From assembly GCA_029216955.1 (NCBI GenBank), contig JANAVB010010791.1:9484221-9548220 (forward strand): a stretch of 64,000 bases of DNA, written 5' to 3'. Shown here in pieces: positions 35,318 to 46,377 of this stretch (position 1 is its first letter; each line of letters starts with the position of its first letter). The notes under the pieces were generated by a model. It ran no database searches and was not told the DNA's origin. It worked only from the letters and a program-made list of their open reading frames with translations. This stretch comes from Iris pallida (taxonomy: Eukaryota > Streptophyta > Magnoliopsida > Asparagales > Iridaceae). The translations under genes and the position numbers were made by a program.

Positions 35318-36000
35318 GCTCAAAGCCTAGGACAATAATGGGAGTCTCGTTTTGAATTACGTGAACCTCCCATCGAAGACGAAGTCGAGCAGATCGACCT
35401 TGGGGATGGATCTTCTTCCAAACCCATCTTCATCAGCAAAAGCCTAAAAGGAGAAGACCGAGAATCTTTAATCTAGCTGGCTAAAGAGTATATCGACGTC
35501 TTCGCCTGGAGTTACGAAGATATGCCGGGACTTGATCTCCAGATCGCGATGTATAGGCCGAACATCTTACCTGATGCCAAGCCTATCAAACAACAACAGC
35601 GGCGCTTCCGTCCGGACATCATGAACGCCATCGATCAGGAGGTGGACAAGCTCTTGACCAGCGGCTTCATCCGTGAAGAACAACACCCTGATTGGGTAGC
35701 CAACATTGTCCCCGTCACCAAGAAGAATGGGAAGATACGAGTTTGTATCGACTTCAGGGACCTCAACTCTGCCTGCCCGAAGGACGAGTTTTTGCTTCCA
35801 ATCACCGATGTGATGATCGACAACACATGTGGCTTCGAGCGCATGTCTTTCATGGATGGGTATTCGGGCTACAACCAGATCAAGATGTTCCCCGATGACG
35901 CAAAACACACGTCATTCAGGACTCCAAAGGGTGTTTTCTGTTACACAGTGATGCCCTTCGGCTTGAAGAATGCTGGTGCGACATACCAACGAGCTATGAG
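35318..36000 (+). pseudogene. pol: Tat reverse transcriptase, N-terminal part
   Basis: In frame with the protease but with stops at 35315 (TAG), 35336 (TAA) and 35474 (TAG). RT is unmistakable: 'YIDVFAWSYEDMPGLD', 'QQQRRFRPDIMNAIDQEVDK', 'NIVPVTKKNGKIRVCIDFRD', 'LPITDVMIDN', 'MSFMDGYSGYNQIKM', 'TPKGVFCYTVMPFGLKNAGA'. A frameshift at about 36000 moves the catalytic part to another frame. Confidence 0.9.
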
Positions 36001-36924
36001 CACATCTTCCGTCAGCATCTTCGCAAGACAGTCGAATGCTATGTTGACGGCATCGCAGTCAAGAGCCGTCTCAAAGGAGATCACCTACAAGACCTGAAGA
36101 CAGTCTTCGATCTCATGCGGGCGCACCAACTCAAGATGAACTCCGCTAAATCCTTCCTAGGGGTTTCTAGCGGAAAGTTCTTGGGCTTCATCATCACGGC
36201 GAAAGGCATTCATGTCGATCCCGAGAAGACCAAAGCCATCCTTGATATGGACCCTCCGAAGAATCTTCGAGAACTTCGAGGCCTACAGGGGCGTCTGGCA
36301 TACATCCGGAGGTTCATAGCAAACCTTTTCGGCAAATGTCGACCCTTCACTCAGCTCATGAAGAAAGGAGTCTCTTACGTCTGGACAGAGGAATGCCAAA
36401 AAGCTTTCGATGACATCAAAGCTTACTTGACAAGCCCGCCAGTCCTGGTGGCACCAGTCGCCGGCAAACCATTCCTCCTCTACGTCTGTGCCATGGATCA
36501 TTCCCTCGGCGCCCTGCTAGCTCAGAACAATGACACAGGCTATGAGCAAGCAATCTACTACCTCAGTCGAACTCTGATCGGGGCCGAACACCGGTACAAC
36601 CCTGTTGAAAAGGAGTGCTTAGCTTTGGTATTTGCCATCCAAAAGACTCGACATTATGTCTCGGGACAAACAATTCATGTCGTTTCCCGAGTCAATCCGC
36701 TTAGGGTCCTCATGACGAAGCCAGGATCATTGAACTCCCGGCTAGCCACATGGGCGATCTTGCTAACACCATACAACATGGTGTTCGTTCCACAAAAAGC
36801 TGTTCAGGGTCAAGCTTTGACCGACTTTTTAGCTGCACACCCCATCCCAGAGTCCTCAAGACTCTATGAAGACATCCCGGATGAGGTCCAAGAATCAAAC
36901 GTCACCGAAGAAGGTCCCGTCTAG
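36001..36924 (+). pseudogene. pol: Tat RT catalytic part, connection and first RNase H
   Basis: The frame after the shift carries 'TVECYVDGIAVKSRLKGDHL'. The RT catalytic box reads YVDG (36040-36051) where RTs need YVDD, so the second metal-binding Asp is lost. It continues with thumb sequence ('NLRELRGLQGRLAYIRRFI') and the first Ty3 RNase H ('VAGKPFLLYVCAMDHSLGAL', 'NPVEKECLALVFAIQKTRHY'). The first catalytic Asp position of that domain is not conserved, as is usual for the degenerate first RNase H of Tat elements. It ends at TAG 36922-36924. Confidence 0.9.
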
Positions 36925-36927
36925 CGG

Positions 36928-38700
36928 ATGTTTTTCGATGGCGCTTCAAGAACAGGCCCCAAAGGCCAAATTGTCGCAGGAGTGGGGGTGGTATTAGTCT
37001 CCCCCGATCAGCTGGTCATTCAGCGTGCTTACTCCCTTTCAAAGCCGTGTTCCAACAATGTTGCTGAGTACAACGTGCTCATTATGGGACTCCAGCTGGC
37101 GCAACAGCTGGGGGTGAATCATCTGGAAGCCTACGGCGACTCAAAACTCGTCGTAAACCAGATCAGAGGGCAATACTTGGTTCGCCATGAAGATCTGATC
37201 CCCTACCATGAAGTTGCATTGAACATCATTTCAACTTTTACCGGGTTCTTCATCGAACATGTACCTCGTCTACAAAATCTGGAGACTGATGCTCTGGCCG
37301 GCCTCGCAGCCTCATTAGCGGCACCCCTCGGGACTCAACACTATGTCACGGTAGTGGGTCGAGACCTGGTCTGCCCTAGAAATAACCTGTGCTCACAAGT
37401 GGCCCATGCCATGTCAACGAGTGCTGGTGTTAATGTCCGAGACTGGAGATTCCCGTTCATCGACTTCGCTGTCTACGAAATTCTCCCAGAGGACCCGAAA
37501 GAAGCCGTCTCAGTCAGGAGGCGGTCCCTTCGATTCTACTACGATACGGCTACTAAAATGCTGTACCGACGCTCCTACGATGGACTTCTCCTTCGATGTT
37601 TGTCCAACGAAGAAGCAGCCGAAGCCCTTCGAGAAGCTCATAATGGAACCTGCGGGGCCCATCAACCTGGTCTTAAGTTGCAGGACCGACTGCGATGCAT
37701 GGGCTACTACTTGGCATCCATGGCCGCTGACACTGTCGAATATGCTAAGAAGTGCCACGCGTGCCAGCTTCACGCAGACTTCATTCATACACCGTCAGAA
37801 CCACTACATCCTACAGTCGCCTCCTGGCCCTTCGAAGCCTGGGGCATGGACATTGTGGGACCGATCACCCCTCCTTCATCGAGAGGGCACCGCTTTATCC
37901 TAGCAATCACCGACTACTTCTCCAAATGGGCAGAAGCAGTTCCGCTGGCAGAAGTGAAAAGCTCCAGGGTGATCAGCTTCATCAAGCACCACGTCATCTA
38001 CCGTTTCGGAGTACCCCGGAGGATCATCCACGACAATGGTCCTCAGTTCATTAGCCACATTTTCAGCAGATTCTGTGACAAGAATCGCATTCAAAACGTG
38101 GCATCAACCGCCTACAATCCGACAGCAAACGGATTGGCCGAGGCGTTCAACAAAACTATCGTCAGGCTACTCAAAAAGGTCGTGTCATCTAACAAATGCG
38201 ACTGGGACGAAAAGCTCGGCGAATGCCTTTGGGCCTACCGCACAACGGTACGGACCCCGACAGGCAACACACCATTCTTCTTGGTCTACGGGAGCGAAGC
38301 GGTACTGCCTCTCGAGATCCAGATACCCTCACTCCGCGTAGCAATCATAAACCAACTCACAGAAGAGGACAATCAACGTCGTCGTCTGCGGGAACTGGAG
38401 GCACTTGACGAAAAGCGTCTCTTAGCTCAACAGCGCATCGAACTCTACCAAGCCCGTATATTACAGGCTTTCAACAAGAAGGTCAAGCAGAGGACTTTCC
38501 AAGTTGGTGACCTGGTTCTGGCAGTCAGGAGGCCGATGGTGTTGACTCACAAGACACCAGAAAAGTTCGAGCCCAAGTGGGAAGGACCTTTCATCATAGA
38601 GACGGTGTACTCAAACGGTGCTTACCGCCTCGCCAAATCCAATGGGGACTTGTTCATGATGCCCATCAACGACAAATTCCAGAAGAAATACTACTCTTGA
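36928..38700 (+). pseudogene. pol: Tat second (archaeal-like) RNase H and integrase
   Basis: In frame with the previous segment after the single TAG, and open for 590 codons. Residues 1-130 are an RNase H with all acidic positions visible ('FFDGASR', 'NNVAEYNVLIMGL', 'YGDSKLVVNQI', 'LETDALA'). The integrase has a zinc domain ('HNGTCGAH', 'CHACQLH'), a DDE core ('WGMDIVGPI', 'HDNGPQF', 'NGLAEAFNK') and the C-terminal 'FQVGDLVLAVRRP', 'KFEPKWEGPFII'. There is no chromodomain. It stops at 38698-38700 and would be functional as protein if expressed. Confidence 0.92.
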
Positions 38701-39349
38701 CATCTTTCAGACATGTGCTTCCACCATGGGATCTGTGGACCCAATCATCAGGGCTCACAGACAATTCCCTTCCACAAAATCATACGCTTCCGGAACCCAG
38801 CTGTTCCGTAGCATCCTCCAGTAGAAGGACAATCACGTCCACATCACCTCTGAGTTGTCCCCATACACCCTACAAAGCGGAATCTTACATCCTATAGGAC
38901 TGCGCTACCCATCATGTTTACCACGTCCATATTACCTCTGAGTAAACATCCCGTACAGACAACCCCTGTGTTGTCGTACGTTAATCGCAGAACTTCCACA
39001 TCCACATTACCTCTGAGTAGTTCCGCATACCCTCCGGAGTCACTCCTACCACGTCCATAACACCTCTGAGTAGGAATATTCTATCATTTTGAATCCCATA
39101 TTTGCCATGTCCACATTACCTCTGAGCAAACATGTTGATTCTCTCCAACTTATTATCTGTACCTAGAAACCAAGGTGCGCAAAAGATAATAGGTCCACAC
39201 AAATCATCAAAGTTCATGACAAAGCAAAAAAATGAACACATCACAGAGAATTGTGTACTTCTTTATTTTCTAAAAAAAAGAGAGAGAGTAAAGGACTACA
39301 CCATCCCCAGCAAGAGTTGCAAATACATAAAAAGAAGAGACTACAATCC
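38701..39349 (+). repeat. Spacer between convergent sense pol and antisense gene, with CCTCTGAG repeats
   Basis: A degenerate unit 'cc(a)c(g/a)tcca(c/t)a(t/a)(t/c)acctctgag' recurs about every 55-90 bases at 38837, 38929, 38998, 39051 and 39107. It lies between the stop of integrase and the stop of the antisense gene, where transcripts from both sides would end. Confidence 0.8.
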
Positions 39350-40951
39350 CTAAACATCTCCAGGATTGGCTGAAAGCTCTTCAATCCGACGCCTCAAGTC
39401 TGCCGCCCGAGTCTCTACAGTCGCCAAGACTCGACGTTCAGCTTCTTGATGCATCGCTTCAATGGCCTCAGGAGAGGTGTCATTTTCATGCTTCTCATCT
39501 AGCTGCTGCCGCTGCTGAGCCAAAGCAAGAGCCCGGTGGGTGAAAGCTGCTTCCTCCTTCTTGAATGCTACGTGTTCAGCCTGGACACGTTCGGCGTCTA
39601 ATAGAAGTCGGGCCCGTTGGTCCTCAAGGCGGCGAATCTGGGCGTCAATCTCCGTGATATTAGCGTCTAATGCAGCTCGCGCCTCCACTGTCTCCCGCGT
39701 AGACTGAGACAACCGTTCCACTGTAGCTTCAGTCTCAGCTACTTCACGTTCCCAGACACTCATAGTGGCCTGGTAGGAAGACTCAATCTCGGCGATCAGC
39801 TTCTCCTTCTCCGCATCTATCAGGACGGAAAGGTCATTTCGCTGGATGCGCTGTAATTCGGAAAGCCGCTGGTCCAACTCAGCCACCGTAGCTTCCAGAA
39901 TGACGGCCATATGATCGTGGCCCTGGTGAAGACAGATCAGGTTGATATGAGGCAGTGCCAGAGTTCTGACCGTCGCAAAGCTCTCGTTGGCGTCCATCAC
40001 TGCCGATACCCCCCTCTGCAGCATTTTATATACTGCTTCGACGATGAATTTCACGTATTCATCTGCATCCGCCAGCACCTGCGGCGTCATGGCAGGAGTC
40101 GGAGGAGCTGCTCTAGTTAGCAGACCGGAAGAAGATCCGCCGACCTCAACCTGCGAGGCTGGAACCTCGACATCAATAGGCTCTTCATCAACAGAGGCTT
40201 GACTACTAGCCCGAGGAGCCACAGGAACAGAAGAAGCCAAAACAGGTGTTGAGATAGTACCCCAAGTAGAAGGAGCAACAGAGGGTTCCATCACACCCTT
40301 ATCCTTCCCAAACTCGGAAGAACCACCGACGTCAGTGGCCACTTCTGCAGCCCCCAATGTCCTATCAGCAGCCAGTACCTCCCCTGGAAGAACGGAGAGA
40401 TCAACACTTGCCTCCTGACTCGTCCCTGAAGTCAGGACCACCAGACGAGTCTCCTCATCAAATCCCTCTACAGGGACATGATTTGTCGCTACCTCCTGAT
40501 CGGTAACCACTTCAACTTCTGCTACTGAGTCTGGGGTAGGGCTCGGCAATGATGCAGCCGACCTCCCCTCATCATGACAAGGAGGGGAATCAATCCTCTC
40601 CTCCGTTCCAATCACATCTGTTGCCCCCGCAACAGACTCTTGCAACTCTGGAGCAATGTCATCTGAAGACGACGAACTCCACCCCACTTCATCCCCAGGA
40701 AGCCTCGTGTCTGCTGGACCCTCGGCATCCAAGGCCCCCGCTTCGGCCTTTATCATCTCGGAAGCTGTTGCATCCTCAGCTTCCATTCTGACATAATCTG
40801 GGGATGCTGGAATCTCCACGACAACATCCTCTGGATTCTCCTCCATGGGAGACATCATAATCGACGGAATGCGCACTTCAGACGAGCCCGCCATCTCCTT
40901 TGACCGGCTTCCACTAGATTTTGGAGTACGGGGCCTCCTTTTTAGCGGCTC

Positions 40952-41019
40952 CTACAAAAAGGGAAGCATTGGTTACATGAAATGTTGAATCTAAACCAGA
41001 TTGTGTACGACATCCTTAC
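40952..41019 (-). other. Intron 2 of the antisense gene (68 nt)
   Basis: Donor GAG|GTAAGG and acceptor TTTTTGTAG|GAG on the minus strand, phase 0. The downstream codons run without a stop for 19 residues into the ATG at 40894, so that ATG is internal and not a separate gene start. Confidence 0.8.
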
Positions 41020-43326
41020 CTCTGCAGATGCCGAGTCCGACGACACGGTCGGTGACGATATCTTCTTCTGCCTCTTTGATGCAGAAGAGCCAACCTCTGT
41101 ACCCGTACGTCGTTTCGGTTGATCAACCGAAGGTTCGGCCTGACCCCCTGGGGATGCGGCAGAGGCACCTTGATGACCCACCACTGGCGGACGGTGCGAT
41201 CGAGCCCTAGCCGATACATGCCCGGTCACCGCTAACGGGGTGCCTGCAATAAGACTTGTCTCCCTATCATACCCGGGAGGCGCGACAGCCATAACACAGT
41301 AAAACTTGGCGGTCGAGTAAAGAATGGGCGGCCGCGGATTCTGGACGGGCAGTGTAAAGCGGGCTCCGGTACATCCAGCATTGTAGTAATGCCAAGCTCG
41401 TGTACCATCCAACAAACTTCCAGCATACCCCAGGGTGATACTGGGATTATCCAACATCAGCTGCGCATAACCAAATTGCCGTGCAAAGCGGCTCGGTAAA
41501 TACGGTTCCAGATAGCACTGATTCCTGTTCCGGTATACCAAATGGGATGGCCGAATACTTTGCAACCAGCGGAATCCCCATGGAGGCAGAGTGGTGGCGT
41601 CTTCGCCCGAATCCATCAAATCCTCGTCGGCCTCAAAACCCGAGAAGACAGGTCCTACTTTAGTGATTTCCCACCCCTGAAGGCGGGATAAAACCTTCCT
41701 GCAAACAGGGACGCCAGAATGCAACCAGCTCCTCTGGCAGAAACGACGAAGGAATGCATCTCCGGCCCTATGGTCTTCTTCCGAACCCAGGCTTATTACA
41801 TTTTGGATGGTGTAAAAACAACCACCCCATTAGGTAGTGAAATGGCAGTTCGGCACGTGGGAAGTTGTCATTCCTACCGCAATCATGGACCACGTTTCCC
41901 GCAAACTCCCATAAACCTCGTAGCAGGTTACACACCATCGCAGGGAGAAGAGCCAAATGTCGGCCGAAAACCAACTTCACTGTCGGCATGATTAAGCTCC
42001 GGGTCACCCTCTCTACGGAGCCTGACCCGCCCGAGAGAACGTAATCTCGAAGCCAAACCATCAGATATGCAGCTAGTACCGCTTTCGACGACATCCGATG
42101 AGTTAGGTGCCAGAAATAGCTGTAGGAGCGTTCATCCGATTGCTGGTCCTCGTTCTCTCGGGGATTCTTCTCACCTAACCTGTTCATTTCGGAAAGCACT
42201 TCGCTACGGAAAAGCACTGGCGGAGTGGTAAATAGAGAGGGATCCTCCTTGTCTTGATTGAAGACATAATCCCTCCAGGCGGTCACATGAGGCTGCGATC
42301 CGCTCTTATCCCTCTTCTGCATATAGTAATGATGACTCTCCACTTCCTTGAAGACGGCCATCATTTCTTCAGCTTTGTCCCCCAGGACTTGGAACTCCTC
42401 GTTCGTCGGGAAGTACTCCTCATAGGGTTCTGATCCCCAAGGGAGCTTTGATACCTCGTACATTTCATGAAGTGCGAGGCCTAACTCCCCCACCGGAGTG
42501 AAGAAGGTCCCGGTATGGGTATCAAACATCTCCAGGAGCGCGACGAACATATGCCGGTTGATGTCAACACCTGCCTGAGTAGCACGGATTGCGGCAGTCA
42601 GCCCCATCTATTGGAGTTCGGTTTGAAACCGTGACAGCATCCAGAGTGTCAGCTTGTCCCATTTGACAACATAATGACACCAACCCTCTACCCGAAATTC
42701 ACCTTTCGGGTACGATCGCTCAATCAAAAGCATGCGATTAGCAAAAGTCGATGCGCCAAAGGCAAATGTATTAGCGGGAACATCACTATAAATGCTCCCA
42801 GGGCGTAGAGTCCGCCAGGTGAAAGAAGGCCCAGCCCGCACGGCGGTCAAAGTATCCCTTTGATCCGAGACAGAGTCGATCTTTAGGATGCCTGCCACCG
42901 TTCCCCCCTGAGATGGGATTAGATCCCAAGACATCCTCCTCTTGGAAGCGAGACGAAAGAAGGCCGTCAGAGGCCATTGGCGTTCGAGCTGCTTAACGGT
43001 CATGTGCACTCCCCTTGCTGTAAAGAACCAATCTTCCTTGACCTTCAACACCTTTGCTTCAGTAGAGGTAAGGCGGTCCCCAAACAGGAATTCAGGCTTC
43101 AAGAAGGGCACTTTATCAGATGTGGCAGACTTGAAAACACCACGCTCCATCATCCGTTTGAGGAACCTATATGATTGTTCCTGGATTTGAGTCATTCTCT
43201 CGGGAGGCTGATCTAGCATGATAGTAATTCGAGCAGGATTTATCACCTCCTCATCATAATCTACTCCCATCTGGTAGAGGGCAGCATCCAGAAGCACCTC
43301 GTTCAGGAGTGGGACAGTCATCGACA

Positions 43327-43643
43327 CTGGAGTTCAAACAAAGAAGGCAAAGATTCAGCACAAACAAAAAAATCTAAGCCACGTTTCTCACCAAAGAGCG
43401 CATCAAGCCCATGCGCGTCAGCAGTAGAGCTTCGGCGCATCTTCAGGGCTTAAACCCATGCGCGTCAGCAGTAGAGCTTCGGTGCATCTTCAGGGCTTAA
43501 ACCCATACGCGTCAGAAGTAGAGCCTCGGCACATCTTCAGGGTTTAAACCCATACGCATCGGCGAACCTCAGCACATCATCAAGACCCAAGGTCCATGCG
43601 CGTCGGCGTATGTATGATGTAAGAACGAGATGACGAAACTCAC
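43327..43643 (-). other. Intron 1 of the antisense gene (317 nt) with 47-bp tandem repeats
   Basis: Donor G|GTGAGT and acceptor AACTCCAG on the minus strand, phase 1. One base from exon 1 completes the codon opened at 43326. The middle of the intron (about 43388-43575) holds about four degenerate copies of a 47-bp unit that includes 'cccat(g/a)cgcgtcag' and 'gcatcttcaggg'. Confidence 0.75.
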
Positions 43644-43853
43644 CAACCACCGATGGCCGAACTTCAACAGGTGGACGGGGAACATCAGTCACAACAGCCT
43701 CTACGGGCTCTTTCCCTTTGCCTCGTCCAGCACCGCCACGAGGAGTCTTGGGAGCCATTGCTTGAGAGAAGAAAGATTAGGGTTTTGAGGAAGAACTCTA
43801 AAAAGCAAAAGCAAGAAGAAGAAGAACTCTCTCTCTCTCTCTCCACCTCTCGC

Positions 43854-43862
43854 CTATTTATA
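43854..43862 (-). promoter_or_regulatory. TATA box of the antisense gene
   Basis: The minus strand reads TATAAATAG 96 bases before the ATG at 43758. A GA-repeat leader (43826-43842) and GTTCTTCTTCTTC follow, typical of plant 5' leaders. This would be a promoter separate from the LTR. Confidence 0.7.
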
Positions 43863-44123
43863 GGCATGGTCGCACGCGTGAACCGATGAAGTGTGACCTC
43901 AGCCGTCGCCTCGGGTTCTGTGAAGAGATAACCACAAATAAAACCAAAAAGATCATCACTAATCTTTCTTGGTTATCGAGGCATTATCATCTGCATTGAC
44001 TGAGCGGAGCATGCGCTCCATTACTGATGCGCGGAGTATCTATGCGCCCCGACAGTCATGCGCCTCTACCACCATGCTTCTTATTCAAAGTATTCCAAAA
44101 CTTATCCAAAAGTTGTGAAAATT

Positions 44124-44136
44124 TTGAAGGGGGTCT
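44124..44136 (+). other. Tat polypurine tract
   Basis: 'ttgaagggggtct' directly precedes the 3' LTR start TGTAGAAGC. Confidence 0.75.
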
Positions 44137-46377
44137 TGTAGAAGCATGGAATTTCAGGACCAGAAATCCTATACGCCAGACACTACATGTGCCAGAGCTC
44201 GGACAGAGTACTTCACAGCAAAAACATCGAATATAGACATTGAAAATGGACTTTTTATTACATATAAAAGTCTATTACATGTCTAAGAAAAGATTGTACA
44301 AAGAAGAATTTCTACAAAGAAAAGATCCTAAGTCTACAGCCAGCAGCCATCATGCGCCCTCAAATAGGCGCAGCGATCACCATGCGCCCCCAGTCAGGCG
44401 CATCCCACCATGCGCCCTCAGCAAGGCGCATCCTTTTCAGCAGCTCAATTATGTGCATCCCAGTTATGTACATCCCTTCAGCAGCCCAGTTATGTACCGC
44501 TCTTCCAGCCAGGCTCACCGCCGTCTAAATGCTTCGACTAATGAAGCATTTATTGAGCAGAACGAGGGTGGCAATTAACCCTATAGCCGAGAAAGGGAGA
44601 AGAGCACCGCAAGCCGACCTGTGGCTAGGAGAGGCTTCGAAAGAGCCTCCAAACATCAAGGAAGACCGTGATCAAAACCGCGGCTAAAGGAGCGGCTTTC
44701 AACACAACCAGAATGGACTATACCCATTTTGAAGCAAGAAAGAGCCACCAAAGCTGCAGCACCGCCATTCCGATCTACGGCTCTTTATGCACAACGAAGA
44801 CGAGGCTCGAGCATCCCTATCTTTGGATGCAACAGGCACCTTCCGCCTACCTCAGAAGCCCTCGACTCCGGCTTCTGGATGTAACAGTCACCTTCAAGTG
44901 CATCAATGAAGATATTGCGTCGCATCTTCACCCTCGGGAGCATCTCATCAACAGAATGCATCCGAGTAAACGAATTCATGTCGGAAGGACGTGAGAGAAC
45001 GAGAAGCAAACTCTCTCCATGCCACTATTTATAGGCCGGGCAAATCAAACCCATGCGCCAAGTGGATGGCTCTCCGAATTCCGTGCAATGAATTTGCATT
45101 AATGGATGAACCGGACGCTTCGAATTCAGCTAAGTCAAAACAGCTATTTAAAGCACTCGAAGATCGTAACAGTCGCACCATTAAAGATGTGTCACGAAGC
45201 AGATGCGCCGGCCAGACCGCGCATCACACAGACGTGCCCTTCAACATCAAGCGCATCACACAGACGCGCCCTTCAGTACCAAGCACATCACAGGGATGCG
45301 TCCCCCATGCGTCCCCATACGCCTAGTGGAACGCCAACCGACACGTCCACTCAGCTGTCCATCGAATGTCACAAACATTAAATGCTGAACTGACAGAGTT
45401 GGCAGCACGCCTCCCGAAGTCTGAACAGTTCAGAAGATAAAGCGTCGCCAACGTCAGCATCATCATTACTTTCCTCCAACGGCTACTGCCACGTGGCCAC
45501 TCAACCACTCGCATGCGCCTCTGGAGCCATGCGCCCAAATCTGCATGTGCCTCGAAAGCCATGCGCCTCAGACTTTTCACTGATCCCTAAAGACAGAAGA
45601 AAAGTCACCATTAAAGCTCTGCATGCGCCTCAAAAGCCATGCGCCCCAGACTTCTCTCTGATCCCGAAAGACAGGAGTTAAGTCACTTCTGAAGCCTCGC
45701 ATGCGCCTCAAAAGCCATGCGCCCCGAATGGTTCGTGACTCCTAAAGGTTACGAGCCAAAGCCTGCTCATGCGCCAAATCCTAGGCGCATCCTACCAGAT
45801 CATTCCCCACCAAATCAGAGATCTCTGAGCCATGGGTCGATGACACGTGTCCTTTGACTCGACTCACCCAAGATCTCAGCAACAGAAAGATCTTCTCCTC
45901 TGCTACGTGCCGGTCCACAACAGCAGTATGAAGAATTCAACCCCTCCATCAGGGCGCATCGTTCATGCACCTCCATCAGCAATCAACACGTAGCGTCCCC
46001 GCGTACAGGCGCATCCTACATGCGCGTATGACTAGCCAGCCTGCAAAGCTATAAATAGAGGGATCATTTCCTTCTTCCGAACACACACATCTACCTACCT
46101 ACACACGGACAGAACACACAACCACCAGAGAGGTAGATACAGACACTCAACGTCTTCCTCCTCTCAGCAAGCTCTAGCACCCAGAGCAATCCAGACCTTC
46201 AGAGAACCGATAACCGTCGTCAGATCGTCAACGGAGTCAACGTATTACCACTCACTCCATCGACACAAGGGACCCAGATAAACAAAAGTGTACTCCTAGG
46301 ACTACATCTAAGTCTTATATTGTAACACTGTTCTGTTTGTATTGAAATTTGCAATCAAAGAATTTTAATGGCAAACA
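44137..46377 (+). repeat. Tat 3' LTR (2,241 bp, complete)
   Basis: Starts TGTAGAAGCATGG and ends GGCAAACA. It contains all sequence of the 5' copy plus the 369 bases missing there. U3 is crowded with ATGCGCC/GGCGCAT motifs. Confidence 0.95.
46050..46058 (+). promoter_or_regulatory. TATA box of the Tat LTR
   Basis: TATAAATAG is followed by a pyrimidine-rich start region ('tttccttcttcc'). The 5' LTR has lost this box, so only the 3' LTR could fire, reading outward into the Tekay LTR. Confidence 0.75.

Larger units (their letters stand above)
39350..43758 (-). pseudogene. Antisense spliced gene of the Tat element, plant-mobile-domain-like core
   Basis: Three exons join in frame: exon 1 43758-43644 (38 codons plus one base, basic 'PRGGAGRGKGKEP'), exon 2 43326-41020, and exon 3 40951-39350. 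Both introns are GT-AG. The combined length is about 1,340 codons. The middle of exon 2 resembles the plant mobile domain (PMD): 'HTGTFFTPVGELGLALHEM', 'AYLMVWLRDYVLSGGSGSVE', 'HLALLPAMVCNLLRGLWEF'. The end of exon 2 and start of exon 3 hold basic, possible nuclear-localisation stretches ('PKRRTGTE', 'SASKRQKK', 'EPLKRRPRTPK'). Exon 3 goes on with a long acidic Ser/Pro region and a predicted coiled coil of about 170 residues (Glu/Gln/Arg heptads, 'DQRLSELQRIQRNDLSVL'). Two lesions: a TAG at 42608-42610 followed directly by ATG in the same frame, and a one-base shift near 41770. Tat-lineage antisense ORFs are known, but their function is unknown. Confidence 0.82.
31555..46377 (+). mobile_element. 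Tat-lineage Ty3/gypsy element, 5'-deleted
   Basis: LTR pair 31555-33427 (truncated) and 44137-46377. The duplicated target is near-perfect: cctat before and cttat after (46378-46382). Order is PR-RT-RNase H-second RNase H-INT without chromodomain, then a long antisense gene before the 3' LTR. The second, archaeal-like RNase H and the antisense ORF are known marks of the Tat lineage. LTR divergence is about 2 in the first 180 bases. The deletion at 33427 removed the LTR promoter, R/U5, primer site and most of gag. Confidence 0.93.

Noticed and set aside
40549..40791. Plus-strand ORFs opposite the antisense gene (39911-40202, 40549-40791, 42942-43190)
   Set aside because: Shadows of the minus-strand exons; no domains, and the minus strand has splice sites and a PMD-like core.
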